A stretch of 64,000 nt of DNA from a virus. Location: positions 1-64,000 of IMG/VR virus record IMGVR_UViG_3300045016_000140. One strand, written 5' to 3'. Positions within the stretch are counted from its first letter, which is position 1, and each line of letters begins with the position of its first letter. The notes below the pieces were generated by a model, which was not told the DNA's origin, searched no databases, and was given only the letters and a program-made list of their open reading frames with translations. This document shows positions 34,791-43,538 of the stretch, piece by piece. The position numbers were made by a program, and so were the translations under genes.

Positions 34791-35744
34791 ATGCCGTTAA
34801 CTGAAGTTGATCAGCGAATGTTACAAAGAGCAAGATTAACGCTTGATATGAACATCGCGAACATTACATCAAAAATTGTGAAAAGAAATGATCCAGTCGT
34901 CAAAGCTCCGACTACGGCCCCGGCCCCGGCTCAAACTCAACCCAGCTCATTTTGGAGAGCATTGACTGCAATCCCCGATATAGGTACAGTCTCTGCGATC
35001 ACTGCGGCTGGTGTGGTCATTAAAAAATTGACAAATCCGACAGACGCCAAAAAAGAAACTGCCGACATTACTGAATATGAACACAGCACCACCAGCAAGA
35101 CAGTGCGCATACCGTTTCAATATCCAGTGATTATTGTTAGTGACAATAAAGAAGGTGACTGGAAAGAATTTCAAACTCGTCAAGCGGAACCAATCGCGAT
35201 ATATATGGGTGGTAAAGCGAGAACCATAGAATTAAAATGGTCATATATAATTAATAATGAAACGTGGCCAGATAATTTTGTGAATGTGCAGACTTGGGAT
35301 GCTAGAACAATATCGACGATTGTGAAATTGCTTAGAGGACAATTTTATACTTCTGCTCTAAGTGGATTAATCGTACGATTTTGGGCTTATGACATAATTG
35401 GACCAAATACAGGTATGTCGTATACATTTAGAATGGATTCTTTAAAGATAAGTCATAGCGACACCATGGTGTGTTCAGATATGAGCATAGAAGATCAAAA
35501 AATACAAATTATGGTAGCGGGATCGCCAGGCGAAGCACAAGTGCCAATTAAGACTTTTTATACATACCCATTGAGAACAGATATAGCGGCTACGCTTAAA
35601 TTTTATGTTAATTCAATGCCCAAGGATGAAAATGTGTTTGGTGAAAGCTACAAACCTGGTGCCGGTGAGAAACTTAGTAGTGAATCTGCCATAAAAGTTA
35701 TCGAGCTCGGCATGCCGGTTCCCAATGAAATAGAGTGGTTTTAA
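34791..35744 (+). CDS. Baseplate/tail-tube junction protein (gp48/gp54 position)
   Basis: 317 aa, family not certain. A flexible N-terminus with a Pro/Ala stretch (APTTAPAPAQTQPSS) and a short hydrophobic segment precede a beta-rich domain (RIPFQYPVIIVSDN, MSYTFRMDSLKISHSDTMVC). Order in the operon (tape measure, this gene, gp53-like, gp5-like) points to the baseplate protein that initiates the tube. Its TAA overlaps the next ATG. Confidence 0.6.
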   Translation: MPLTEVDQRMLQRARLTLDMNIANITSKIVKRNDPVVKAPTTAPAPAQTQPSSFWRALTAIPDIGTVSAITAAGVVIKKLTNPTDAKKETADITEYEHSTTSKTVRIPFQYPVIIVSDNKEGDWKEFQTRQAEPIAIYMGGKARTIELKWSYIINNETWPDNFVNVQTWDARTISTIVKLLRGQFYTSALSGLIVRFWAYDIIGPNTGMSYTFRMDSLKISHSDTMVCSDMSIEDQKIQIMVAGSPGEAQVPIKTFYTYPLRTDIAATLKFYVNSMPKDENVFGESYKPGAGEKLSSESAIKVIELGMPVPNEIEWF

Positions 35745-36037
35745 TGGCAATAGATGTAACATCGCGATTTAAATACACGCCCTATATAAAATTTGGCGGC
35801 CAGACCACATATGGACTTTGGGTAAAACCACGATTCATGACCGCCGCAAGATATACAACATATAAAGTATATAGTGGAATGGGTGGAAGATTAGATTTAA
35901 TATCAGACGATGTATATGACACCCCAGATTTATATTGGGTAATAGCGATGTTCAATAATGTACGAACGCTCAATTGGCCGCCGGTTGGCGTAACTATAAA
36001 GATACCACTAAAGGAGGATATACTTTACGAGTTCTGA
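35744..36037 (+). CDS. Baseplate wedge protein, gp53-like / LysM-like
   Basis: 97 aa from the ATG at 35744 (TAATG overlap). The pattern RLDLISDDVYDTPDLYWVIA (one residue shortened), then FNNVRTLNWPPVGVTIKIP, matches the gp53/LysM-like family: disordered-to-strand DLIS, Y-gap-P-L-WW-IA, and a final G..I.IP. In T4, gp53 ties wedges together around the hub. Confidence 0.78.
   Translation: MAIDVTSRFKYTPYIKFGGQTTYGLWVKPRFMTAARYTTYKVYSGMGGRLDLISDDVYDTPDLYWVIAMFNNVRTLNWPPVGVTIKIPLKEDILYEF
36011..36017 (+). promoter_or_regulatory. Strong Shine-Dalgarno with no standard start codon after it
   Basis: AAGGAGG lies inside the end of the gp53-like gene, 9 bases before an ACG codon in the reading frame of the spike protein. 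The frame is closed upstream by TAA at 36009, and no ATG, GTG or TTG occurs until 36111. Confidence 0.6.
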
Positions 36038-38252
36038 CCCAGCCCTCAACAATATCTGGAATTCATTCGTAGAGAACCGAAACCAAAGGATAACCAATCG
36101 GTTCCCGGGTATGTATCGCGCAATTGTGGTGGAGACTAATGATCCACTACAAATGCACCGTGTGCGGTTCAAATGTCCAGAACTGCATGATTATAATACT
36201 AAAACGGAAGATTGTCCATGGGCCGTTCCCGCCAATGATCTTGGCACCAAAAGATGTGGAAGATGGTCATACCCATGCATAGGCGACTGGGTGTGGATAC
36301 AATTTGAGAAAAATCATCCATATGGTCCGGTTTGGACTGGATTTGCTGACCCAACAAGGCGTAAATTCTATACACTGCCATCCATAAGCGGCCCGACGCC
36401 ACGACCAGTGGATGCGCAAGGTACGCCATTGGATGAATCACCGGATGATTATGATGTAGACTATCTTCCGGCCGACGGGCGGCCGATGTCTCACGGTTGG
36501 CAGGATAGATATGGCAATCTTGATATGCATAATTCAGTTGGGTTCTTCCCGATTGAGCATGCGGCTTCACCGCCAAGGAATCTAGATACTGACAATATAG
36601 GCGGTAACTCTAACGCTAGATTTGTGCAGCAAGAGAATGCTCCAGTTGCAAATAACCCGGATTCTAAATATATGTTGAGGATGACCAAGTACGGCCATAT
36701 GGTATTGCAGTCCGACTCCGGGTATTTGTGGCAGAATGAATTCAAAGGTGATTTTGAGCAGGATGAAACGTTTGAGATAAATAGATGGAAATATTATCAA
36801 AGATTAATTCATGAGGATAAACCGTCTGGACATGATGAACGAAGATTGATGTTGTTAACTAGATATGGTCACAAATTTGAATTAAGGGATGTTGGGTGGA
36901 ATATATCTCGCAGTGGTGAATTTGGTCCCTCTGTCTCGCTGTCCAGCGGTGCCAAAGATCAACGGTGGATAAAGTTAAGGTCTAAGGGTGGGCATTTAAT
37001 TGAACTATGTGACATTGGATCTGATCCGATGAATGATGAATATGTTCAAAGAAGCCTAATGGATGAGTTAGATGGAACTAAGATATATATGCGATTATCA
37101 GATAGAGCAATATTGACGGAAGATGAGTATAATAATACTCCGGCCAATAATCGTGAGATGATTGTTGTTGGGGATAAAGAGGAAAAGTTTGAATCTGACG
37201 CCAGGTTTATTAGGATGGTGACCAGGTCGGGCATTAAAATGGCGATAGATGACAGAGGCAGCGACAGCACAAAAGCGCAAGATAAGAATTTGGAGAATGA
37301 TAAGATTGGCACTGGTGTGCTCATTAAAGGCAGGGCCACACCGGCTGGTAGAATACTTGATTCAGATGGCGTCCATACTGAGAATTCATATCCTAATAAA
37401 TCTGGCGATCCGGTTGGATATTATTGGCAAATAAATGAACATTCCGATTATAATTGCACTGATTGGGGAAGTCCGCTTGGGCAAGTTATTGAAATGAACG
37501 ACAATGATGAGGTACTAACAATTTGCACTGGGCTTGTTGATTTGCCATCTAAGTGGGAGGGTCTGGAAGATAATGAATTTTTGCTATATACTGCCAATGC
37601 AATGGAACCAATGGCCAATACCCATCATTTAGTGTTGAATCATCGCAATGAATTCATAAGATTAAAGTCTAGGGCTGGCCATGGCGCAGCTCCATATGCC
37701 ACCGATAAAACGCCAGTTGATGGTGAATTCCAGGGTTTGGAAATTCATGACAGTGCGGCGTCACCATGGGTTGAATTAGTTGATTATCAGCACCGTGGGC
37801 TATGGTTTAGCGGGCAATATGGCATCGGTGTGTTAAGGGCGAAGGCCGACAAGGATATAATTATATGGTATGATGATACCAATGACAAGATAGTGATTAG
37901 GAATAATACTGACAATGGACGCGTCCAGATATATTGTGCTGGGAATGTCGATATAGTTAGCGATAAGGATGTCAATATATCTGCGGCTAACGATGTGAAT
38001 ATCCAGGCTGGTGGTAGTGTTAGATTGAAGGCTAGCGCCTTGTCGGGTGATCCGGGTTTGGCTACGTTAAATGCGTTGTCTTTCGACACTAATCGTGATG
38101 TTATGGGTATGTCTATTCTTGGGTTTTTCCCGCAGATAAATAATGGTGATGGCGGTCCTCCTGGTTGGGCATGCGGTAATGGTGAGGATATGGAGAATGT
38201 GGATGTTGAATCAGTTCCAGACGTCGTTGAGCCTGATGATAGAGCTACATAA
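36027..38252 (+). CDS. Central spike / hub protein, gp5-like without lysozyme domain
   Basis: 741 aa if it starts at the ACG at 36027, 713 aa from the ATG at 36111. The reading WNSFVENRNQRITNRFPG upstream of the ATG is protein-like and continues the OB-fold N-terminus (YRAIVVETNDP...RVRFKCPE). The AAGGAGG at 36011 supports the upstream start. The C-terminal repeats VDIVSDKDVNISAANDVNIQ and GGSVRLKAS are the triple-stranded beta-prism pattern of gp5/VgrG spikes. T4 gp5 has a lysozyme domain after the OB fold; none is visible here. Confidence 0.82.
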   Translation, partial: TSSDPALNNIWNSFVENRNQRITNRFPGMYRAIVVETNDPLQMHRVRFKCPELHDYNTKTEDCPWAVPANDLGTKRCGRWSYPCIGDWVWIQFEKNHPYGPVWTGFADPTRRKFYTLPSISGPTPRPVDAQGTPLDESPDDYDVDYLPADGRPMSHGWQDRYGNLDMHNSVGFFPIEHAASPPRNLDTDNIGGNSNARFVQQENAPVANNPDSKYMLRMTKYGHMVLQSDSGYLWQNEFKGDFEQDETFEINRWKYYQRLIHEDKPSGHDERRLMLLTRYGHKFELRDVGWNISRSGEFGPSVSLSSGAKDQRWIKLRSKGGHLIELCDIGSDPMNDEYVQRSLMDELDGTKIYMRLSDRAILTEDEYNNTPANNREMIVVGDKEEKFESDARFIRMVTRSGIKMAIDDRGSDSTKAQDKNLENDKIGTGVLIKGRATPAGRILDSDGVHTENSYPNKSGDPVGYYWQINEHSDYNCTDWGSPLGQVIEMNDNDEVLTICTGLVDLPSKWEGLEDNEFLLYTANAMEPMANTHHLVLNHRNEFIRLKSRAGHGAAPYATDKTPVDGEFQGLEIHDSAASPWVELVDYQHRGLWFSGQYGIGVLRAKADKDIIIWYDDTNDKIVIRNNTDNGRVQIYCAGNVDIVSDKDVNISAANDVNIQAGGSVRLKASALSGDPGLATLNALSFDTNRDVMGMSILGFFPQINNGDGGPPGWACGNGEDMENVDVESVPDVVEPDDRAT

Positions 38253-38255
38253 TTA

Positions 38256-38266
38256 ACCAAATATAT
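38256..38266 (+). promoter_or_regulatory. Candidate late-type promoter motif
   Basis: ACCAAATATAT, 14 bases before the gene at 38281, with AAGGATA between as ribosome binding site. Confidence 0.4.
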
Positions 38267-38280
38267 TTAAGGATAGACCA

Positions 38281-38910
38281 ATGAGTGAGCCAGAAAACAT
38301 TTATGAAATAATGGCATTGGTGGAATCTGGCGATGCTTGGCAGAATCCATATGATGGCAAAGGCGCTGAAGCGTCTTCGTATTCAAATCAGATAGCATCT
38401 TATTTCAATAATCCACTTGTAATATTTCCAGCCAAGGATGCTTTGATAGCCGACGTTAGAGCGGCGGCAAGTACGGTCGCTAATGTAGAAAATGCGGTAG
38501 CTCAGCAGATTGATAATATAACTCCATTATTCGGGCAATTGGCTGCATATGAAACATATCAGCGGGCCTCTGAGGCGTGTGATATGGCTAATAAGGCATT
38601 TGGATTAGTGTTAAATTTATTGTCCGCTAGGGATGTTGATAGTGTGTTGCAAAATATGCAGGCCTTATTGCAATTGTTTAGGATAGATTCCTCGTTCATC
38701 ACCAAAGTGAACGAAATATGGTCTAAAATAAAAGCCGATACAGTAGAGTTAAATAACATCATCAATACTCAAGAGAATGCTTGGAATGAAATATATAGTT
38801 ATATAATGAATTATGCAGTTGCCAAGATGATATATGTGCAGAAGCATCCGTGCGTTAAGTTGGTCGAAAATATAATAGCGACCGATGACTTGAAGAGGTT
38901 GTTGCCGTGA
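38281..38910 (+). CDS. Hypothetical baseplate-region protein
   Basis: 209 aa, not recognised. Almost wholly helical, Ala/Asn-rich, without membrane segments (AVAQQIDNITPLFGQLAAYE, SILNxx-type helices further on). It overlaps the next gene by 4 bases and sits between spike and gp25-like genes, so it is probably a baseplate or assembly component. Confidence 0.65.
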   Translation: MSEPENIYEIMALVESGDAWQNPYDGKGAEASSYSNQIASYFNNPLVIFPAKDALIADVRAAASTVANVENAVAQQIDNITPLFGQLAAYETYQRASEACDMANKAFGLVLNLLSARDVDSVLQNMQALLQLFRIDSSFITKVNEIWSKIKADTVELNNIINTQENAWNEIYSYIMNYAVAKMIYVQKHPCVKLVENIIATDDLKRLLP

Positions 38911-39593
38911 TAGTGCGTACGCCAACAGGATTATATTCGACGGTGCTTCCGAAGTCAAATTCGGATGATACCAGCGTTGTGTATACCATTAGCAGTATGG
39001 ACCCTCCTCGCTCTACTCTGGCGTTTAACATGGTTCCAGCCGGGGCTCAGACGCTGGTTAATGATATACATGTTGAAGATTTAACGTCAATAGTTGGTGA
39101 ATTATTATTCACCATAGATTATAATAGTAATTCTATTCTAGCGCAGGATAATAGGGCTGTGGCCGGGATGCTAGTCACCCAGGATACTGACAAGAAATTA
39201 CCGGCTCAGAACGTTGAGATAGGCAATAGTTTACAGTACGTTGACTATGACGTTGTTGGCATAGATAATACGATTAATATAGACGCTAATGTTAAATCAA
39301 TTTCCAATGGTCTTTTGAAGGATATTAAAGCGTTGCAGACTCAGAAGTCTAGGCTTGAGACGGACGTAAGCAGTTATCAGAAAATTGTCACGGAAGCTAG
39401 TAGAGTGCTCCTAGCTTTGGATGTTGTTAAAGCGCGTGGTGGGAATGTTACCAGTGAGTATAATACGATAACGCGCAATATGAATTCCGCGATATCGGCT
39501 CGTGACGTTGCTAGTAATAATATTGAAAACATTAATGCACAGATTGCTGAGTTGCAAGATAGCATCAGAGACTTATCTTACTTAATGAGGTAA
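38907..39593 (+). CDS. Hypothetical baseplate-region protein with coiled coil
   Basis: 228 aa, GTG start overlapping the previous stop. The N-terminal ~120 residues are beta-rich (STLAFNMVPAGAQTLVNDIH); residues ~135-225 form a coiled coil (LKDIKALQTQKSRLETDVSS, IENINAQIAELQDSI). The coiled coil suggests oligomerisation in the baseplate. Not assigned to a known family. Confidence 0.65.
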   Translation: MIVRTPTGLYSTVLPKSNSDDTSVVYTISSMDPPRSTLAFNMVPAGAQTLVNDIHVEDLTSIVGELLFTIDYNSNSILAQDNRAVAGMLVTQDTDKKLPAQNVEIGNSLQYVDYDVVGIDNTINIDANVKSISNGLLKDIKALQTQKSRLETDVSSYQKIVTEASRVLLALDVVKARGGNVTSEYNTITRNMNSAISARDVASNNIENINAQIAELQDSIRDLSYLMR

Positions 39594-39594
39594 A

Positions 39595-39996
39595 ATGGCA
39601 ATCATAGCTCCACAATATATAGGATATAATCCACCAATATTCGGCGGGCATCAGAATATATTGTCTAGGCAAGCTGGCGATAGGTTGATTAAAAATGATT
39701 TGCTACAATTATTGTTAACGTCATTCGGTGAAAGGGTTATGCGTCCCAGATGGGGGACGGCATTGCGCACGACCGTGTTTGATAACATTGCCGTTGAGAA
39801 TCTAGATAGTCTGGTCGCAAGTGTTGCTTCTTCAATCAATAGCATTGATGACAGAGTGGCTGCTACGGTAAGCGCGCACATCGTTGAGAATCAGGTAGTG
39901 GTGACGGTTTCCGGGTATTATACCGATTTGCCGGAGAAGAGGTTTGAGATAGAGTTAGGATTCCCGGTTGCCAGCGTGGAGAATAATAATGGCTGA
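39595..39996 (+). CDS. Baseplate wedge protein, gp25-like
   Basis: 133 aa, the usual length of gp25/GpW-type wedge proteins. The core LIKNDLLQLLLTSFGERVMR (cut at 20 residues), then PRWGTALRTTVFDN, is diagnostic (GER.m.P.fGt.l....). It anchors the sheath's first ring to the wedge. Start one base after the previous stop; 8-base overlap with the gp6-like gene. Confidence 0.9.
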   Translation: MAIIAPQYIGYNPPIFGGHQNILSRQAGDRLIKNDLLQLLLTSFGERVMRPRWGTALRTTVFDNIAVENLDSLVASVASSINSIDDRVAATVSAHIVENQVVVTVSGYYTDLPEKRFEIELGFPVASVENNNG

Positions 39997-41917
39997 GACA
40001 GCAACACTATTTCAGTTGCCAGTTGACCCGGAGCAGTTCGGCGTCCTGCTGCCGCCAGCTGAATTGCGTAAGATAGACTTCTCGGCTCTTGAGTTTTCAA
40101 CTGCTCGCCGGGCCGTCATCGAGTATATTAAAACATACTATAAGGATGATTTTAACGATTTTGTGAGCAATAACGGCGTGATAATGTTGGTTGAATTATT
40201 GTCATATCTCACTGCTTTAATGTCGATGCGCGCTGATGTGCTATCCAATGAGGCGTTTCTGCCAACTGCCCAGAGTGAGAATGCGATAGTTAACCATCTG
40301 GCCTTGATTAGCCAGAAGATCCGGCGAGCTACACCCGCTTCGATTGACATGGAATATAGTGTAGTCACGCAGATAGATGCTGACATTAATATTCCGGCTG
40401 GGTTAACATATCAGGTTCGCGGCGAGGATGGTGTTAACATAAAGTATGAAGTATATCGCGCACCTGGTGATTTTACATCTCCCATTACTATACCAGCTGG
40501 TAAAACGGGCGTTATTGCCCATGGGCTTGAAGGCACTACTAAGACGTATACGGTCAAATCTGATGGGTCTGCCAATCAGCGCATTGTCATGGTTGGTAAT
40601 GACATATTGGAAGAACCGATTACTATACTCGTTAAAATTGGCAATATAACATATACATGGGATAGAGTGGATTTTATAGAGACAGCTGGGCCGACCGATA
40701 AATCTTATGAAGCAAGATTCTTTCAGGATGAGCTTGACATAGTGTTTGGTAATGGGACGTATGGTGCAATTCCAGACAATAATTCAACGATTACTGTGCG
40801 ATATCGTACTGGCGGTGGAACGCGTGGTAAGATAGGTTCTGGCGTGATCGATGAAACCAGACCAATCATTCCAGCATACCCATATACTGCTCCAGTGCAA
40901 GTGCGTGCGCGTAATATAAGCGCTAGCATTGGCGGAACGGATAAGGAAACTCTCGAGGAAGCCAAGGTGCGTGCTCCGCGAGATTTTGCCACCAGGGATT
41001 CCGCCGTTACTGCACTAGATTATGCACATATTATAAGTTCATTTTCCCATCCAGTATTTGGATCGGTCAGCAAGTCGCTAGCTACCATCAGGACGTCTTT
41101 GAACACCAATAGGGTGGAATTGTACGTGCTGGCCTCCGGCACTGACGATGTGCCGGTTGCACCGACCGCTGGATTGAAGAAAGCCATTGAGACATATCTT
41201 GGTGGATTGAATGTTATGACCGACCAAGTCGTGGCCTATGACGGTCTATTAAAACCAATTGATGTAAAGATGACGGTCGTTATCGCCAGGAACGCGGATG
41301 CTTCGAGTGTGAAAGTTAAAGTAGCTAATGCTATAGATTCATTTTTCAATATATCTAAATGGGATATGGGCACACCATTATATGTTTCTCAATTGTATGA
41401 GTTGATACAGGCGATAGATGGCATAGTCTATTTGAACATTGATTTACCTAAAGACAATGTTGTGCAGGTCGATGCAGTTGTTAGTCGTTATAGTGTGTCT
41501 GGCAATATTATTGACATCACCCCTTATAATGCCACCGTCGGTGAGCAGATAATTCTTGTCATTCAGGGTATAGATGGGGGTGGGGGTGGCAGCGGGAGTG
41601 GTAGCGGTAGTGGTAGTGGTAGTGGTAGTGGTAGTGGTAGTGGGACTAGTGGTGGGCCATATACTCTGTTAGTTAATGTTGTTACGCCGAGCGACATAGC
41701 GTCCGACGTGGTTAGAGCGTGGAGTACCGACCCAGTGTTGCGGTCGATACCAATTACTGGTTATGTGATGTACGCCAGAGTGGAATCGAGTGTTAGCCTA
41801 ACTATTTCCTCGAATAGCAATGCTATGGTTTTCTTGCCATATAAGGTTGGCAAGAATGAATTGATCATACCTGGTAATATTCAGCAGCAGTATTATTATG
41901 AGAAACAGCAGCGTTAA
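39989..41917 (+). CDS. Baseplate wedge protein, gp6-like (baseplate J family)
   Basis: 642 aa from the ATG at 39989 (GGAG 7 bases upstream). The N-terminal helices (FNDFVSNNGVIMLVELLSYL), NEAFLPTAQSENAIVNHLAL and the VRYRTGGGTRGKIGSGVI and AKVRAPRDFATRDSAVTALD segments define the gpJ/gp6 family that builds the iris-like ring of the baseplate. Residues ~530-555 are a pure Gly-Ser linker, GGGGG(SG)n, encoded by a GGTAGT repeat, and a ~90-residue extra C-terminal domain follows. The 3' end overlaps the convergent methyltransferase by 53 bases. Confidence 0.9.
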   Translation: MAETATLFQLPVDPEQFGVLLPPAELRKIDFSALEFSTARRAVIEYIKTYYKDDFNDFVSNNGVIMLVELLSYLTALMSMRADVLSNEAFLPTAQSENAIVNHLALISQKIRRATPASIDMEYSVVTQIDADINIPAGLTYQVRGEDGVNIKYEVYRAPGDFTSPITIPAGKTGVIAHGLEGTTKTYTVKSDGSANQRIVMVGNDILEEPITILVKIGNITYTWDRVDFIETAGPTDKSYEARFFQDELDIVFGNGTYGAIPDNNSTITVRYRTGGGTRGKIGSGVIDETRPIIPAYPYTAPVQVRARNISASIGGTDKETLEEAKVRAPRDFATRDSAVTALDYAHIISSFSHPVFGSVSKSLATIRTSLNTNRVELYVLASGTDDVPVAPTAGLKKAIETYLGGLNVMTDQVVAYDGLLKPIDVKMTVVIARNADASSVKVKVANAIDSFFNISKWDMGTPLYVSQLYELIQAIDGIVYLNIDLPKDNVVQVDAVVSRYSVSGNIIDITPYNATVGEQIILVIQGIDGGGGGSGSGSGSGSGSGSGSGSGTSGGPYTLLVNVVTPSDIASDVVRAWSTDPVLRSIPITGYVMYARVESSVSLTISSNSNAMVFLPYKVGKNELIIPGNIQQQYYYEKQQR

Positions 41918-42659
41918 TCCTATTATGTATAATGCTATACCGCATGTTACTGATTTCGCAACCCACACTGTTTCTGCCGATTGATTTGGCCGCTAGTAAG
42001 ACGTTCCCACTGCCAGAGAATGGGTCGAAGACTAAACCGTCTGGCGGGCACATTGCGTTTATCCATATTTTTAGCAAATTAATCGGTATTTGTGTGCTGA
42101 CGCCTTTGATTCTTTCTTTATGTGTTCCGGCAATCCTGGGCATTATGAATACATCGTCTGGGCATTTACCGCGATTGTCGGCTCTCTTATCATTGTACTT
42201 TAGTTGTCTGAATGATTTTACGGCTACGGATGGAGCGTCGAAATAATATTTATGTTTATTTTTAGTATATCTTAATATGTGCATTTTGGATTTGGTGAAT
42301 TTCTTGCGCGTGTCTAGTTTGCCACTTTGCCCAAATCCGTAATGCCATATTATCCAATTTTGGCGGTGTAATTTACTAGACCTACATATCATGTCGATAT
42401 CTGATACATATTTGTCGTCCATACATATCAATAGATTACCGGATTGCTTGAGCATTGATACGGCCATGGTTATCCACTCTTCTGTCCATGTCAGATATTT
42501 AATCGGCGGCAGATTATCATTTATATCTAGGTAGACATGGTTGATGTTGAATGGCGGATCTGCGATTATCAGGTCCGGGGACAGCCCATAGACTGGCATG
42601 AATTGTAGAGCGTCAGCGTGGTGGCAGGTTATTTGGGGAGTTTGATTTGTTTGGTTCAT
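41865..42659 (-). CDS. DNA methyltransferase, beta class (N4-cytosine or N6-adenine)
   Basis: 264 aa. The catalytic DPPF (residues ~34-37, in IIADPPFNIN) comes first and the AdoMet-binding FDPFSGSGNV (~218-227) last, which is the beta-class order. The target-recognition region (~95-190) is Lys/Tyr-rich. No restriction endonuclease is adjacent, so it is probably an orphan enzyme protecting phage DNA or adjusting gene control. It follows a small gene with an ATGA overlap. Confidence 0.9.
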   Translation of the reverse strand: MNQTNQTPQITCHHADALQFMPVYGLSPDLIIADPPFNINHVYLDINDNLPPIKYLTWTEEWITMAVSMLKQSGNLLICMDDKYVSDIDMICRSSKLHRQNWIIWHYGFGQSGKLDTRKKFTKSKMHILRYTKNKHKYYFDAPSVAVKSFRQLKYNDKRADNRGKCPDDVFIMPRIAGTHKERIKGVSTQIPINLLKIWINAMCPPDGLVFDPFSGSGNVLLAAKSIGRNSVGCEISNMRYSIIHNRINAAVSHNNTAAEYYQV

Positions 42660-42904
42660 GCTGTTAATTCATCACTTATCATGAGTTTGCGTTTCAGATA
42701 TCTTGCCAATTCACATCCAGCTGCCGCACAGTTATATGTTGTACCCTTGTGGAATATTAGTGGTGATTCTAGGGTTTTATCGAATATTATCATTACGGCT
42801 ATAGCCACATCATTGTCTGAGTTTAATTGTTTTTGTATTGGATCATATTTTTGGACGGCTTCTGGGATTTTTGGTTTCTGTTCAGTATTTTCAGCTGTAG
42901 CCAT
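42656..42904 (-). CDS. Hypothetical small protein coupled to the methyltransferase
   Basis: 82 aa from the ATG at 42904 (minus-strand GGAG 6 bases upstream); a longer form from 42928 is possible. Not recognised. A charged N-terminus is followed by NDVAIAVMIIFDKTLESPLI and a CAAAGCELARYLKRK helix. Its stop overlaps the methyltransferase start (ATGA). Its start codon shares the palindrome CATG with the start of the divergent plus-strand gene. Confidence 0.65.
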   Translation of the reverse strand: MATAENTEQKPKIPEAVQKYDPIQKQLNSDNDVAIAVMIIFDKTLESPLIFHKGTTYNCAAAGCELARYLKRKLMISDELTA

Positions 42905-43538
42905 GTCTAGCTCCGGCATAAGTACCATTGCTCATGCTCGTAGTGATTGTGAGGCCAGAATTTATAAATATTTCAAGTATTGCCAGGCTGCATTTGGCGC
43001 TGCCGGAATGAAGATATCTTTTCCAATAGGTACTGACCCCAAAAAAACATATAAATGGCGATATTTGGAACATTTTGTTAAGAAAATAGATGAATGGGGA
43101 GTAAGTGATATAGCCGTTAAATCGATTATATTCTCAATAGTTAAATACTGTAAAGACAATAGGATATTATATAGCAAAGGCATGGCCATCTTATCGATGG
43201 ATAATATATTAGATATAGGTTATAGAGATATGCAAATGAACCATGAAATATTTAGACAAGCTTGCGCCGTACTTAAGATGAACCAGAGATTTGTGAATGA
43301 ACATGGAGGTATAGATAATATAAATATAATTAAATGGTATCAATCCGGTGGGGTGTCAAAATTATATATAATATTTTCAAAAAGATGCTTGAAGGCATTA
43401 CGCGGCGTGTCGGAAGCACATAGATTAATGGTCCCGTCATATGATGAACTATGGCGCATTAGACAGAAATATGTTATGATTAAAGAGATCCGAGAGGCAG
43501 CCAAAAGATATCTGGGTGACGACTGTAATGTTAGCTAG
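42903..43538 (+). CDS. Hypothetical helical protein upstream of UvsW-like helicase
   Basis: 211 aa from the ATG at 42903. No clear ribosome binding site, and the frame stays open further upstream to 42618, but that would lie antisense to the small minus-strand gene. Not recognised; helical, Lys/Ile-rich (KWRYLEHFVKKIDEWGVSDI), with a basic C-terminus. It overlaps the helicase gene by 11 bases, so it may be a helicase partner or loader; that is inference only. Confidence 0.6.
   Translation: MSSSGISTIAHARSDCEARIYKYFKYCQAAFGAAGMKISFPIGTDPKKTYKWRYLEHFVKKIDEWGVSDIAVKSIIFSIVKYCKDNRILYSKGMAILSMDNILDIGYRDMQMNHEIFRQACAVLKMNQRFVNEHGGIDNINIIKWYQSGGVSKLYIIFSKRCLKALRGVSEAHRLMVPSYDELWRIRQKYVMIKEIREAAKRYLGDDCNVS

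Noticed and set aside
36111-38252. A lysozyme domain in the gp5-like spike
   Set aside because: Between the OB fold and the beta-prism no lysozyme-like motif is visible; the region is beta-rich and Asp/Gly-rich.
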